Below, in pieces: positions 1-6,575 of a DNA stretch of 33,180 bases. The notes under the pieces were generated by a model, which was not told the DNA's origin, made no database searches, and was given only the letters and a program-made list of their open reading frames with translations. Each line of letters starts with the position of its first letter. The first letter of the stretch is position 1. The stretch covers positions 1 through 33,180 of the IMG/VR virus record IMGVR_UViG_3300042549_007837; one strand, given 5' to 3'. The position numbers and the translations under genes are program-made. The DNA is from a virus.

Positions 1-2922
1 CGGATAAACTCGATGCCCATCGACATCCTCGGAGCGCAAGCCTACGACGCTGCACTTACATCTGTCATCAAGCTCATGGAGACTGGCGTTCGTATCGGCA
101 AGGCCGTGCGGACTGTCATCGCAGACATCAAGAAGACCCGCCAACTTTCAAGAGATGAAGAGGCAACGATCAAGGCGGCTTTGATCGCCAAGTCACAAGA
201 CCACCTTCGATTCGCTGGCGAGCGCGATGCGAAGCTCATGCTGGAGATGCCGAAGATCGCGGAGGAACTCGTCGCCCAGGGCAAGACGCCGACCCAGCAA
301 GACCTGATCGCCGCGCTGGCAACCCGCTTCCCCGACCAAGCACCCTACATCAAGGCGAACGGCGACAAGATTTTCAAGGACATGATGTTCGCCCGCGACA
401 AGCGTCTGTCGCGCACCACAGACAGCCAGCGCGAGTGGGGCGAGTGGGCTGACAGCGCAATCGATGGGACGCGCCGGATGGTGGATTCGTTCACCAAGGG
501 CGCACCGCTGACCAACGTCAAGCAGTTCGCCACCAACTTCCACGCCACCTACATGACGGGCATCGGCAACAAGATGCGCCACCTCGCCGAAGGCAACATC
601 ACTGGCAACAGCAGCAACGCATGGGGCAAATGGACCGAGGATCTTGTCGGACTCGCCAAGGGCAAGGACGGCGTTCACCGCGTCTCGACCGACCTGGAGA
701 TGAACCGCGACGTGACCACCTTCGCCAACCACCTCGACCGGATCAAGACCGACCTCAACCCGATGCTCAACGCGATGCCGCGTGGCGAGCGCAAGGCGTT
801 CATGGAGCGCGTGGGCGACCACATCACCGACGCCAGCCGCGACGGTGAGCTTGTCAACCAACCGCAGTTGAAGCGGGCCGTCGAAGCCTACGTCAAGATC
901 CGCGAAGACCTGCTCAAGCACATGAAAGACTCCGGTGTGGAGGTGGGCGACGTGGGGCCGCGCTCGATGCGCCGCGTGCTCGACCGCCCGACGATCCTTG
1001 GCAACCCGGATGAGTTCATGAAGCAGGCCGCCAACGCCTACAAGGCGAAGTGGCGGGCAGAAGTGGCAGCACTCAACAAGGAGGCCGCTGGTCTCGACCC
1101 AATCAAGAACAAGGACCGGCTGGCGACGATCCAGACGGAGTTGGCGGAGATTGCCAAACGGGACGCCGCAGACAGCGCGAGGAAATATCTGACCAACATC
1201 GAAGCCGACGAAGTGGGAATCACCTCGGACGGCAACGACCTGTTCAGCCCCCACAACGGCAACCCGTCGTCGATGAAGTCCCGCGAGTTCGGACCCGAGG
1301 CAGACCAACTGCTCGGCAAGTTCTACCTCCGCGACCCGGACGCCATCCTGCGCCGCGAGATCGGCGACTCGGTGCGTGCCGCCGGCGTGGCCCGCACATT
1401 CTCCGGCCCCGCGTTGGACCCGCAAGGGAACCCTCGCCCGAACGGCGAGATCGACCCGATGGCGAAGTGGAAAAAACTCCGACAAGACCTCATCGACGAG
1501 GGCAACCCCGACATGATCCCGATGGCCGCCACGCTCTTGAAGGAGCATTTCAACCTGGGCGGCCAAGACAGCCCGGCGATGCGCCGGACACTGGAGATCG
1601 CGCACACCCACACCCAGCTTGCCTTCCTCGCCCGCTCCGCGTTCTCCTCGCTCGGCGAGCCTGCGCTGGCGGGCATCCGTTCCGGCAAGCTGTCTGACAT
1701 CGCGGCAGGCTACGTCAAAACATTCAAAGGCATGGCCCGCGAGCTGCGCGGACTCGGCCCCGACGAGGCACGCATCATCTCGAATGCCATCGGCACCAGC
1801 AATGACGGCTTCAACTCGATCCTCGCCGCCAACCGGTTCCTCGACAGCTACGCGGTGGCCGGCAAGAGCGGCGAACTGGTGGCCATGTTCCACGCGAAGA
1901 CCTGGCTCACCGCGCTGACCAACGCCACCCACGCCGCATCGGTGGACATCAGTCACGGATTCATCCGCACCCAACTCGAACTGCGCCAAGCAGGCGGCAA
2001 ATACAAGACGGTCGCTGGCAAGCACCTCAACGAGATCGGCATCACCACCGCCGACATCCCGGCGATGCTCAAGTTCACCGACGACTTCGCCAAGTCCACC
2101 GACAAAGTGAAGCTGCTGACCGCAGACACGCCGGAAGCAAAGATGTATCGGGACGCGCTGCACCTCGTCAGAATGTCCGGCGGATCGCTGCAAGTCCTGC
2201 GCGGCACCCGCCCCCAGCACGCCAACTCGCCGGTCGGCGGCATGTTCTACGCGCTCAAGTCGTTCCTCTTCGCCTTCCAAGACCAAGTGCTCTCCCGCCA
2301 CGCCCGCCTCGTGCAGACGGCAGTGAAGGGCGAGACGATGGTCGATGGTGCGATGGAAAAACTGTCTGCGGCGGAGCGGACGAAGATGGTCCGCGAGACG
2401 GTGCAAGCCGTCGCCACCCTGGCCGCCGCGCAATACGGCATCCAAGTGCTCCGCGAGTCTCTCTTCTCAGATCCCGCCCGGATGAAGGAGGAGAACAAGA
2501 CCCCGGCGGAAAAAGCCCGGATGCGCGCCTACTCGGTGGCCACCCGCTCGTCGTTCTTCGGCGGCTACGACATCCTCTTCAACGCCATGACGGGCGCTCG
2601 CCACGGCGGCGACCCGTCCACGGCGGCACTCGGTCCGTCAGGCGGACTGGCTGGTTCGATCTTCGGGCAGATCGCTGGCATCGGCGGCAAGAAGGATTCA
2701 CCCAACACCAACACCCACGAGCGCAAGCTGACCCGCTCGATCTGGGACTTCACTGCGAAGCCGCTCGCCAACGCCGCGACAGCGACCCTCCCCGGCTACA
2801 AGATCGCCACCCCGCTCATCCAAGCATTCAACCACCCAGGCACCCGTGAGGCGCTGGTCAAGACAGTGGCCGGACCACCCATGAAGGGCGGGCCGATGAA
2901 GAAAAAATCCCCAGGATTCTGA
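1..2922 (+). CDS. Large internal virion / polyvalent protein, C-terminal part (5'-partial)
   Basis: A frame of more than 969 residues runs open to the left edge. The first ATG in the window is at 13, but there is no in-frame stop upstream of it and no ribosome binding site. The first residues (AYDAALTSVIKLMETGVRIG) look like the interior of a protein, so I treat it as the end of a longer one. The protein is mostly helical, rich in Ala, Lys and Asp, has no cysteine that I can see, and ends in a basic, Gly/Pro-rich tail (PPMKGGPMKKKSPGF). Very long helical proteins before the lysis gene are typical of podovirus ejection proteins and of phage 'polyvalent' proteins, which are packaged and injected with the DNA. 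No catalytic motif is evident in the visible part. The endolysin follows after 5 bases, so the two are probably co-transcribed late. The virion role is inferred from size, composition and position. Confidence 0.7.
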   Translation, partial: RINSMPIDILGAQAYDAALTSVIKLMETGVRIGKAVRTVIADIKKTRQLSRDEEATIKAALIAKSQDHLRFAGERDAKLMLEMPKIAEELVAQGKTPTQQDLIAALATRFPDQAPYIKANGDKIFKDMMFARDKRLSRTTDSQREWGEWADSAIDGTRRMVDSFTKGAPLTNVKQFATNFHATYMTGIGNKMRHLAEGNITGNSSNAWGKWTEDLVGLAKGKDGVHRVSTDLEMNRDVTTFANHLDRIKTDLNPMLNAMPRGERKAFMERVGDHITDASRDGELVNQPQLKRAVEAYVKIREDLLKHMKDSGVEVGDVGPRSMRRVLDRPTILGNPDEFMKQAANAYKAKWRAEVAALNKEAAGLDPIKNKDRLATIQTELAEIAKRDAADSARKYLTNIEADEVGITSDGNDLFSPHNGNPSSMKSREFGPEADQLLGKFYLRDPDAILRREIGDSVRAAGVARTFSGPALDPQGNPRPNGEIDPMAKWKKLRQDLIDEGNPDMIPMAATLLKEHFNLGGQDSPAMRRTLEIAHTHTQLAFLARSAFSSLGEPALAGIRSGKLSDIAAGYVKTFKGMARELRGLGPDEARIISNAIGTSNDGFNSILAANRFLDSYAVAGKSGELVAMFHAKTWLTALTNATHAASVDISHGFIRTQLELRQAGGKYKTVAGKHLNEIGITTADIPAMLKFTDDFAKSTDKVKLLTADTPEAKMYRDALHLVRMSGGSLQVLRGTRPQHANSPVGGMFYALKSFLFAFQDQVLSRHARLVQTAVKGETMVDGAMEKLSAAERTKMVRETVQAVATLAAAQYGIQVLRESLFSDPARMKEENKTPAEKARMRAYSVATRSSFFGGYDILFNAMTGARHGGDPSTAALGPSGGLAGSIFGQIAGIGGKKDSPNTNTHERKLTRSIWDFTAKPLANAATATLPGYKIATPLIQAFNHPGTREALVKTVAGPPMKGGPMKKKSPGF

Positions 2923-2927
2923 GATTT

Positions 2928-3404
2928 ATGTCCAACCTACCCGAACTCATCGCAGCCGCCGCCGAATCACAAATCGGTGTGCGGGAAAACAAGCCCAACG
3001 GCGGATTCAAGATCGAGGAATACCAACGGGCGACGTGGCTGCCGGTCGGCGCGTGGCCGTGGTGTGCGGCGTTCGTCTGCTGGTCTGTCAAGGCCGCTGT
3101 CGGCAAGACGAAGGTCAGCTTCCCTTTGCCAATGACTGCCGGCGCGTGGGACTTCGAGCGGTGGTGCCGCAGCGTCGATGAGACGGTGAAACTCCGCAAA
3201 CCGCACATGGGCGACGTGAAACGCGGCGACATCGTGGTCTTTCGCTTCAGCCACATCGGCATCGCCACCGGCCCGCCAGACGCAGACGGCAACGTCCCCA
3301 CGGTGGAGGGCAACACCAACGCCGCCGGCGCACGCCTCGGCGACGGGGTGTATGCGAAAGAGCGCAACCTCTCGGTCATTCGCTCGCGCATCCGCTTTCA
3401 GTAG
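2928..3404 (+). CDS. CHAP-domain endolysin (peptidoglycan amidase/endopeptidase)
   Basis: This 158-residue protein has the CHAP (NlpC/P60-superfamily) layout. The nucleophile is Cys46 in PWCAAFVCW, the base is His109 in FSHIGIATG, and Asn129 in VEGNTN is the likely third residue. The stretch GDVKRGDIVVF before the His is the usual CHAP strand. Such proteins cut peptide bonds in peptidoglycan at the end of infection. There is no signal peptide or membrane segment, so release would need a holin; the holin-like gene is at 24.4 kb. The single domain has no separate cell-wall-binding module, as is usual for phages of Gram-negative hosts. It starts 5 bases after the large virion protein. Its last 29 bases overlap the 3' end of the convergent repressor gene. 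Confidence 0.9.
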   Translation: MSNLPELIAAAAESQIGVRENKPNGGFKIEEYQRATWLPVGAWPWCAAFVCWSVKAAVGKTKVSFPLPMTAGAWDFERWCRSVDETVKLRKPHMGDVKRGDIVVFRFSHIGIATGPPDADGNVPTVEGNTNAAGARLGDGVYAKERNLSVIRSRIRFQ

Positions 3405-3825
3405 CGGAAGTGCGGGATGCGGACAACAACGCGAGAATCTGCATCGCCTGCTCCAGCGTCACCACCAGATCCAACCGCAGCCGCAAGTCACCGCCCGCCT
3501 CCTGGCGCAACTCGATCCCAGCGGGCGACGAGCGGACCACCGCAGGCTTCGGCTTCGGCGCGGCGGCAGGCTTCGACCGTGGCGCAACCGCAGGCGGGAC
3601 CACCGCACCAGGCGGCAAGCTGCCGTCGAGCAACTCCGCCGCAGACCCGCCGAGCGCCTTGGCGATCTTGTCGAGGAAGACCTTGGACGGCATTGCCGTG
3701 GCGCGGCAGTAAGTCGAGACAGCATCCCGGCGAAGCCCGGCGCGGCGGGCGAGTTCGGACTGGCTCCACCCACGCGCATCGAGCGCGGCGTTGAGCTTGG
3801 CGGCGAATTTTTGATGGTCATTCAT
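3376..3825 (-). CDS. XRE-family transcriptional repressor (candidate lysogeny repressor)
   Basis: The protein has 149 residues if it starts at the ATG at 3825. An in-frame ATG at 3855 would add ten residues, but the bases between are an A/C-rich run ending in CTGCC, like other leaders in this genome. Residues about 6-60 form an HTH of the XRE/Cro type (WSQSELARRAGLRRDAVSTY, then KVFLDKIAKALGG). A Pro/Ala/Lys linker follows, and then a C-terminal segment (GDLRLRLDLVVTLEQAMQIL) that could mediate oligomerisation. No LexA-like Ser/Lys protease dyad is visible. It lies on the strand opposite the lytic genes and next to attP, as expected of a lysogeny repressor. A pair of direct repeats sits just upstream. 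The family call is firm; the role as master repressor is inferred. Confidence 0.85.
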   Translation of the reverse strand: MNDHQKFAAKLNAALDARGWSQSELARRAGLRRDAVSTYCRATAMPSKVFLDKIAKALGGSAAELLDGSLPPGAVVPPAVAPRSKPAAAPKPKPAVVRSSPAGIELRQEAGGDLRLRLDLVVTLEQAMQILALLSASRTSATESGCASE

Positions 3826-3846
3826 GGCAGTGTGTTTGGTGTTGGT

Positions 3847-3865
3847 GGTGAACATTCGGTGAACA
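3847..3865. promoter_or_regulatory. Direct-repeat operator candidate for the XRE repressor
   Basis: Two perfect copies of GGTGAACA start at 3847 and 3858. They are 11 bases apart, about one helical turn, so both lie on the same face of the DNA. They are directly upstream of the repressor start at 3825, which fits autoregulation. The repeat and spacing are seen in the sequence; binding by the repressor is inferred. Confidence 0.45.
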
Positions 3866-3889
3866 CAACCCGCAAACCCTTATAGAATA

Positions 3890-3935
3890 TGGCGGACAGG
3901 GAGGGATTCGAACCCTCATCCGCTGTTACTGGCGG
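3890..3935 (-). other. attP core: 3' end of a tRNA gene with a long variable arm
   Basis: Read on the minus strand, this is the 3' part of a tRNA. It has a possible long variable arm (CCGC, loop, GCGG), a T arm (GAGGG, TTCGAAT loop, CCCTC at 3901-3917), the 3' acceptor strand CCTGTCC, discriminator G and CCA (3890-3892). The matching 5' acceptor strand (GGACAGG), D arm and anticodon arm are absent, so this is not a working tRNA. A long variable arm points to tRNA-Ser or tRNA-Leu. Many tyrosine integrases use tRNA 3' ends, and the phage copy rebuilds the host gene after insertion. It lies between the integrase and the repressor, so integration would separate these two to opposite ends of the prophage. 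Confidence 0.8.
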
Positions 3936-3957
3936 TTAGTAGTGGTTCCCGCTACCT

Positions 3958-5163
3958 TTATTCCGTAAGGCTTTTTCGGGGGTTATGGGTCACTGAGGGA
4001 TTTGCGCCCACATTTTCCGGGGGTGCATTTGGGGTGCATTTTTCGCGGACGGCAAACCACCGGACTCCCTCGTCTAGCGACTTGGCATCTTGGTAGGATT
4101 TCCGCGACTCGCTTTCTGAGTTGCCTGCCTCGGCGGCGGCCTTGGAGATCCCAACGACGGCGGCACGGTAGCTGATGAACGAGTGGCGCAGGGCGTTCCT
4201 CCTCCACCCACCAACGAGATGACCGAGCCGGGTGGTCTCGGCTTCTGTGCCGCCCTTGGGCGCTGTCGTTGGGGCGGCCGTGGCCCCGACTCTGCCTGAC
4301 GTTTGCCGGACGCCGTGTAGGGCATCCTCAAGCGCGGGCAGGATCGGGATGACCCGGCCTTGCCCGTTCTTATCAGTGGCAGGTCGCAGACGGATGATTT
4401 TTTCCCGCCAGTAGAAGTCTTCCCACATGAGCGGGGTTTTCTTGCTCTGCGGGCTGGGGCAAAGTTCCTCACTTCGTATCCCTGCGAAGGCGGCGCAGGC
4501 CAGCCATCCGCGGTGCTTGTCTGCGACGTTGGCGAGGAGGATTGCCAGTTCGGCGGGCGTGTAGGTGCTCGGCACACCGCGCACGATGATGGGGGCGTCG
4601 AGCCGCTCGGGGGCGGTCGGTTCGCCGTGGGGGAGGTGGCCCTGGCGGACGCACCAGCGGAAGAAGGTGATCCAGGCGTTGCGGCGGTTGGAGCGGGAGC
4701 GGGCGCTGCCGGGGAGCGGCGGCAGGTTGGCGGGGGTGAAGTCGCAGAGGGTGAGGTCTGGCAGGTGCTGGAGGTGGCGGGTGAGGGTGGCGACGTTGTG
4801 GGGGCTGTCGCCGGCGTTGGTGGTTTTGATAGCGAGGAACTCGGCGCGGGCCTCGTGGCAGGATTTCCGGGGGCGGGCCTTCCCGTGCCAGACGAGGAAC
4901 TCGTCGATGAGGGCGCATGACGGATCGGCTTCGATCATGCGCTGGCAGGCGGCGGCTTGTTGCGGGGTGAGTTCGGCAAGGTCGAGGCTGCCGCGCATGG
5001 TGGCCTTGCAGAGCGCGAGGGCGGCGGCCTTGGCCACGTCGAGAGATGCGCGGGTGACGGTCTGGCCGGCGTGCTTGAAGCGCCAGTAGTCGCGGCCGGA
5101 CGAGTGCGTCCAGGGGAAGACCGTGATGGTGACGGCGCGGTAACGGACGGTGACGGAGGACAT
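3958..5163 (-). CDS. int: Tyrosine recombinase (phage integrase)
   Basis: The protein has 401 residues from the ATG at 5163. An in-frame GTG at 5286 would overlap the small gene before it and adds a Pro/Arg-rich, unlikely N-terminus. The N-terminal half is an arm-binding/SAM-like region. The catalytic half has Arg about 230 (FAGIRSEEL), the beta-hairpin Lys region (TDKNGQGRVIPI), LRHSF at about 325-329 and the nucleophile Tyr about 357 (RKSYQ). The usual HxxRH and GH motifs appear here as NALRH and GN, so two catalytic positions are Asn. The arrangement GNS...Y...WFAV is one I associate with Verrucomicrobiota/Planctomycetota integrases. It lies next to the tRNA-derived attP. The gene starts 14 bases after the small ORF upstream and is probably co-transcribed with it and the RHH gene. 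Confidence 0.92.
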   Translation of the reverse strand: MSSVTVRYRAVTITVFPWTHSSGRDYWRFKHAGQTVTRASLDVAKAAALALCKATMRGSLDLAELTPQQAAACQRMIEADPSCALIDEFLVWHGKARPRKSCHEARAEFLAIKTTNAGDSPHNVATLTRHLQHLPDLTLCDFTPANLPPLPGSARSRSNRRNAWITFFRWCVRQGHLPHGEPTAPERLDAPIIVRGVPSTYTPAELAILLANVADKHRGWLACAAFAGIRSEELCPSPQSKKTPLMWEDFYWREKIIRLRPATDKNGQGRVIPILPALEDALHGVRQTSGRVGATAAPTTAPKGGTEAETTRLGHLVGGWRRNALRHSFISYRAAVVGISKAAAEAGNSESESRKSYQDAKSLDEGVRWFAVREKCTPNAPPENVGANPSVTHNPRKSLTE

Positions 5164-5177
5164 GGCGGGGGGGGCGG

Positions 5178-5312
5178 TCAGTTGAAACGGGAGTCGGCGT
5201 AGCGGGGGTGGAAGGGCAGGATGTTTTCTGGTAGGGGGGGGGGGGAATCCGTTAGTGCTAGGATTTCCGCCATTTCTTCTGGACACAACTGGCGGCTTGC
5301 CGCATCTGTCAT
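5178..5312 (-). CDS. Small protein of unknown function between RHH regulator and integrase
   Basis: A 44-residue frame (MTDAASRQLCPEEMAEILAL...) begins 8 bases after the stop of the RHH gene and ends 14 bases before the integrase ATG. This tight fit between two real genes is the main support. It has a short acidic helix (PEEMAEILALT) followed by a Pro-rich tail and no recognisable domain. A longer in-frame start at 5414 would overlap the RHH gene and is Arg/Pro-rich, so I prefer the internal ATG. It could be a small accessory factor for integration, but nothing in the sequence shows that. Confidence 0.5.
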   Translation of the reverse strand: MTDAASRQLCPEEMAEILALTDSPPPLPENILPFHPRYADSRFN

Positions 5313-5320
5313 TTGCACCG

Positions 5321-5587
5321 TTAGGCGCGTTTGGGTTGCGGGGTCTTTGCTGAGTCGGGGACGGACTTCAGCGGGGGGGCGGCTTGCGGCGGGGCGGGGG
5401 CGGCGGCGAGGCACGAGCTTGCGTAGGACTCGATGTCGAAGCCCATCCGCTCGTAGGCGTCGAGGCCGAGCTTGAGGCAGAGCCGCCGGACCTCAGCAGT
5501 GTCTTTGCCGGACAATTTGACGGCCTGTTGGAGTTTTTTGAAGGTCTCGTCGGAGACCTTGATGCTGGTGAGCGGGTAGTTTTTCAT
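5321..5587 (-). CDS. Ribbon-helix-helix (CopG/Arc-like) DNA-binding protein
   Basis: The protein has 88 residues from the ATG at 5587, with GGGG (in AGGGGAAAAATT) just upstream as one of the few Shine-Dalgarno-like sites here. Residues about 6-45 fit an RHH: strand TSIKVSDETF, helix KKLQQAVKLSG, turn and helix TAEVRRLCLKLGLDAYERM. The C-terminal 35 residues are Ala/Pro-rich and probably disordered. It is the first gene of the leftward integrase operon and is divergent from a second RHH gene at 5684. A 23-bp perfect palindrome lies between them. RHH dimers bind such sites, so auto-control and control of int/xis expression are likely but inferred. Confidence 0.75.
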   Translation of the reverse strand: MKNYPLTSIKVSDETFKKLQQAVKLSGKDTAEVRRLCLKLGLDAYERMGFDIESYASSCLAAAPAPPQAAPPLKSVPDSAKTPQPKRA

Positions 5588-5614
5588 AATTTTTCCCCTA
5601 GGGGTTAAAGGAAC

Positions 5615-5674
5615 GTAGCTCAAAACGCTACCTTCGCAACATTTTTATCTTGTAGCGGTAGCGGCTACCGCTAC
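5615..5674. promoter_or_regulatory. Divergent control region with a 23-bp perfect palindrome
   Basis: Positions 5652-5674 form a perfect inverted repeat with 11-base arms (GTAGCGGTAGC) around one central G. A weaker pair, GTAGC at 5615-5619 and GCTAC at 5627-5631, lies nearby. The region separates the leftward RHH/int operon from the rightward RHH/xis-like operon, with the palindrome ending 9 bases before the ATG at 5684. The boxes suit binding by RHH dimers. An identical 8-base box (GGTAGCGG on the minus strand) occurs beside attP at 3949-3956. No convincing -35/-10 pair was picked out. Confidence 0.7.
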
Positions 5675-5683
5675 GGTGCGCCC

Positions 5684-5899
5684 ATGTCCGACGATACAGA
5701 TACCAATACAATCAACACCGACGTGATCATCTCGATTCGCGTGCCTTTTGAACTTAACGATAGGGCGGAGGCTGCCGCCAACACGCTCGGCCTGAAAAAA
5801 GCCGACGTGCTGCGACTCTCATTCGACCGTGGTGTCGAAGTCCTCATCGCCCAACTCACCGGCCAGGTGCTGGCTGGTAACATTGAGGGCGAGGCATGA
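5684..5899 (+). CDS. Second ribbon-helix-helix (Arc/CopG-like) protein
   Basis: This 71-residue protein has an acidic N-terminus, then the RHH pattern: strand VIISIRVPFEL, helix NDRAEAAANTLG and helix KKADVLRLSFDRGVEVLIA. It is the first gene of the rightward early operon. It faces the other RHH gene across the palindromic control region, a Cro/repressor-like pairing. Its stop overlaps the next start (ATGA at 5896), so the two are probably translated together. It has no Shine-Dalgarno sequence. An Arc- or Cro-like role in the lysis/lysogeny switch is inferred. Confidence 0.72.
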   Translation: MSDDTDTNTINTDVIISIRVPFELNDRAEAAANTLGLKKADVLRLSFDRGVEVLIAQLTGQVLAGNIEGEA

Positions 5900-6138
5900 T
5901 CGCCCACGTCCGACTCGACGCGGCCGAGGAAGCGCTGGTGATGCGCGAGGCGGCGATCATCGCCGCTGATGTGATGCTCGCCGAGGCGCTGCTGACCCGC
6001 GACGAGGCAGCCAGCATGCTGCGGGTGACGACCAAGACGCTCAACCTGCTGCCGATCCAGCGGGTGAAGCTGGGCGGAGCCACCCGTTACCGCCGACAGG
6101 ACGTTCTCAGCCACATCCAAGCGAGCTTGGAGAAGTAA
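5896..6138 (+). CDS. Excisionase-like MerR/AlpA-type HTH protein
   Basis: In this 80-residue protein, residues about 33-75 fit a winged HTH of the excisionase type: LLTRDEAASMLRVTTKTLNLL, then GGATRYRRQDVLSHI. The Arg-Tyr-Arg before the last helix is typical of HTH_17/Xis-like proteins. The first 30 residues are an Ala-rich helix. It is coupled to the RHH gene by a 4-base overlap and lies across the control region from the integrase. That position fits an excisionase/directionality factor, or an AlpA-like activator. Confidence 0.7.
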   Translation: MIAHVRLDAAEEALVMREAAIIAADVMLAEALLTRDEAASMLRVTTKTLNLLPIQRVKLGGATRYRRQDVLSHIQASLEK

Positions 6139-6145
6139 CACCTTT

Positions 6146-6213
6146 CCCCGCGCTGCCACAGGGTAGCGACCAATGCTCACGGCTAACGGCCAGAAAGATC
6201 GAGCAGCGCGGGG
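6146..6213. repeat. Long-range inverted repeat (11-bp arms, 46-base loop)
   Basis: CCCCGCGCTGC at 6146-6156 is exactly complementary to GCAGCGCGGGG at 6203-6213. It lies in the 98-base gap between the excisionase-like gene and the 26-codon ORF. There is no T-run after the second arm, so it is not a standard intrinsic terminator. A GGTAGCG box like those in the RHH control region lies in the loop (6162-6168). It could be an RNA structure that partly insulates the regulatory genes from the rest of the early operon. Confidence 0.55.
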
Positions 6214-6236
6214 GATCACTTAACAACAACCACACC

Positions 6237-6317
6237 ATGAAAATCGCACTCTCCATCCTCCTCGGGGTCAACGCCTGCATCGGCCTGCTGATTCTCGTTC
6301 TTAACCACCAAGCCTAA
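6237..6317 (+). CDS. 26-residue hydrophobic peptide (single membrane span)
   Basis: The short frame (MKIALSILLGVNACIGLLIL...) is hydrophobic from end to end, with one Lys at the start and a short polar tail, so it is a single membrane span. The leader before the ATG (AACAACCACACC) is the same A/C-rich type seen before many genes here, and it is followed after 19 bases by another membrane protein gene. It is too small for routine gene calling. I cannot assign a function. Confidence 0.45.
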   Translation: MKIALSILLGVNACIGLLILVLNHQA

Positions 6318-6336
6318 TCTCCAACCACCCAAAACC

Positions 6337-6534
6337 ATGAACGACCACCAAATCAAACGCGAAAGCTCGGACACGTTCGGGCGCAACGTAAAAGCCGACC
6401 TCGAACTGCTCCGCCGGATCAACGAGCGGGCCGCAAACAACAACGAGGAGATGTTCGCGCTGCTCGTCGTCGCGGCCGCCATCGCCTGCGTCTGCGGCAT
6501 CGCGGGCGTCATCGCCTACTCCATCTTGTCATGA
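6337..6534 (+). CDS. Small membrane protein with C-terminal transmembrane helix
   Basis: In this 65-residue protein, about 40 charged residues (DHQIKRESSDTFGRNVKADL, LLRRINERAANN) are followed by a membrane helix (MFALLVVAAAIACVCGIAGV). This looks like a C-tail-anchored or N-in membrane protein. The start follows an A/C-rich leader ending in AAAACC and has no Shine-Dalgarno sequence. Its stop overlaps the ATG of a 14-codon mini-ORF that leads into the next gene. Function is unknown; superinfection or membrane-associated roles are possible but unsupported. Confidence 0.6.
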   Translation: MNDHQIKRESSDTFGRNVKADLELLRRINERAANNNEEMFALLVVAAAIACVCGIAGVIAYSILS

Positions 6535-6575
6535 TCTCCCAAACCAACAACACCAACACCAAAGCAAACGCATGA
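6531..6575 (+). CDS. 14-codon mini-ORF bridging two genes by ATGA overlaps
   Basis: The frame MISQTNNTNTKANA starts inside the ATGA that ends the 6337 gene, and it ends in the ATGA that starts the 6572 gene. It fills the whole 37-base gap. The product is Asn/Thr-rich with no domain, so the act of translating it may matter more than the peptide: ribosomes could pass by stop-start reinitiation from one gene to the next. It may also be chance, because the leader is an A/C-rich repeat (AACACC). Confidence 0.35.
   Translation: MISQTNNTNTKANA

Noticed and set aside
193-2445. A 750-codon open frame on the minus strand
   Set aside because: It is antisense to the large virion protein. High-GC coding DNA often gives long antisense frames; its product is Val/Arg/His/Leu-rich and has no domain.
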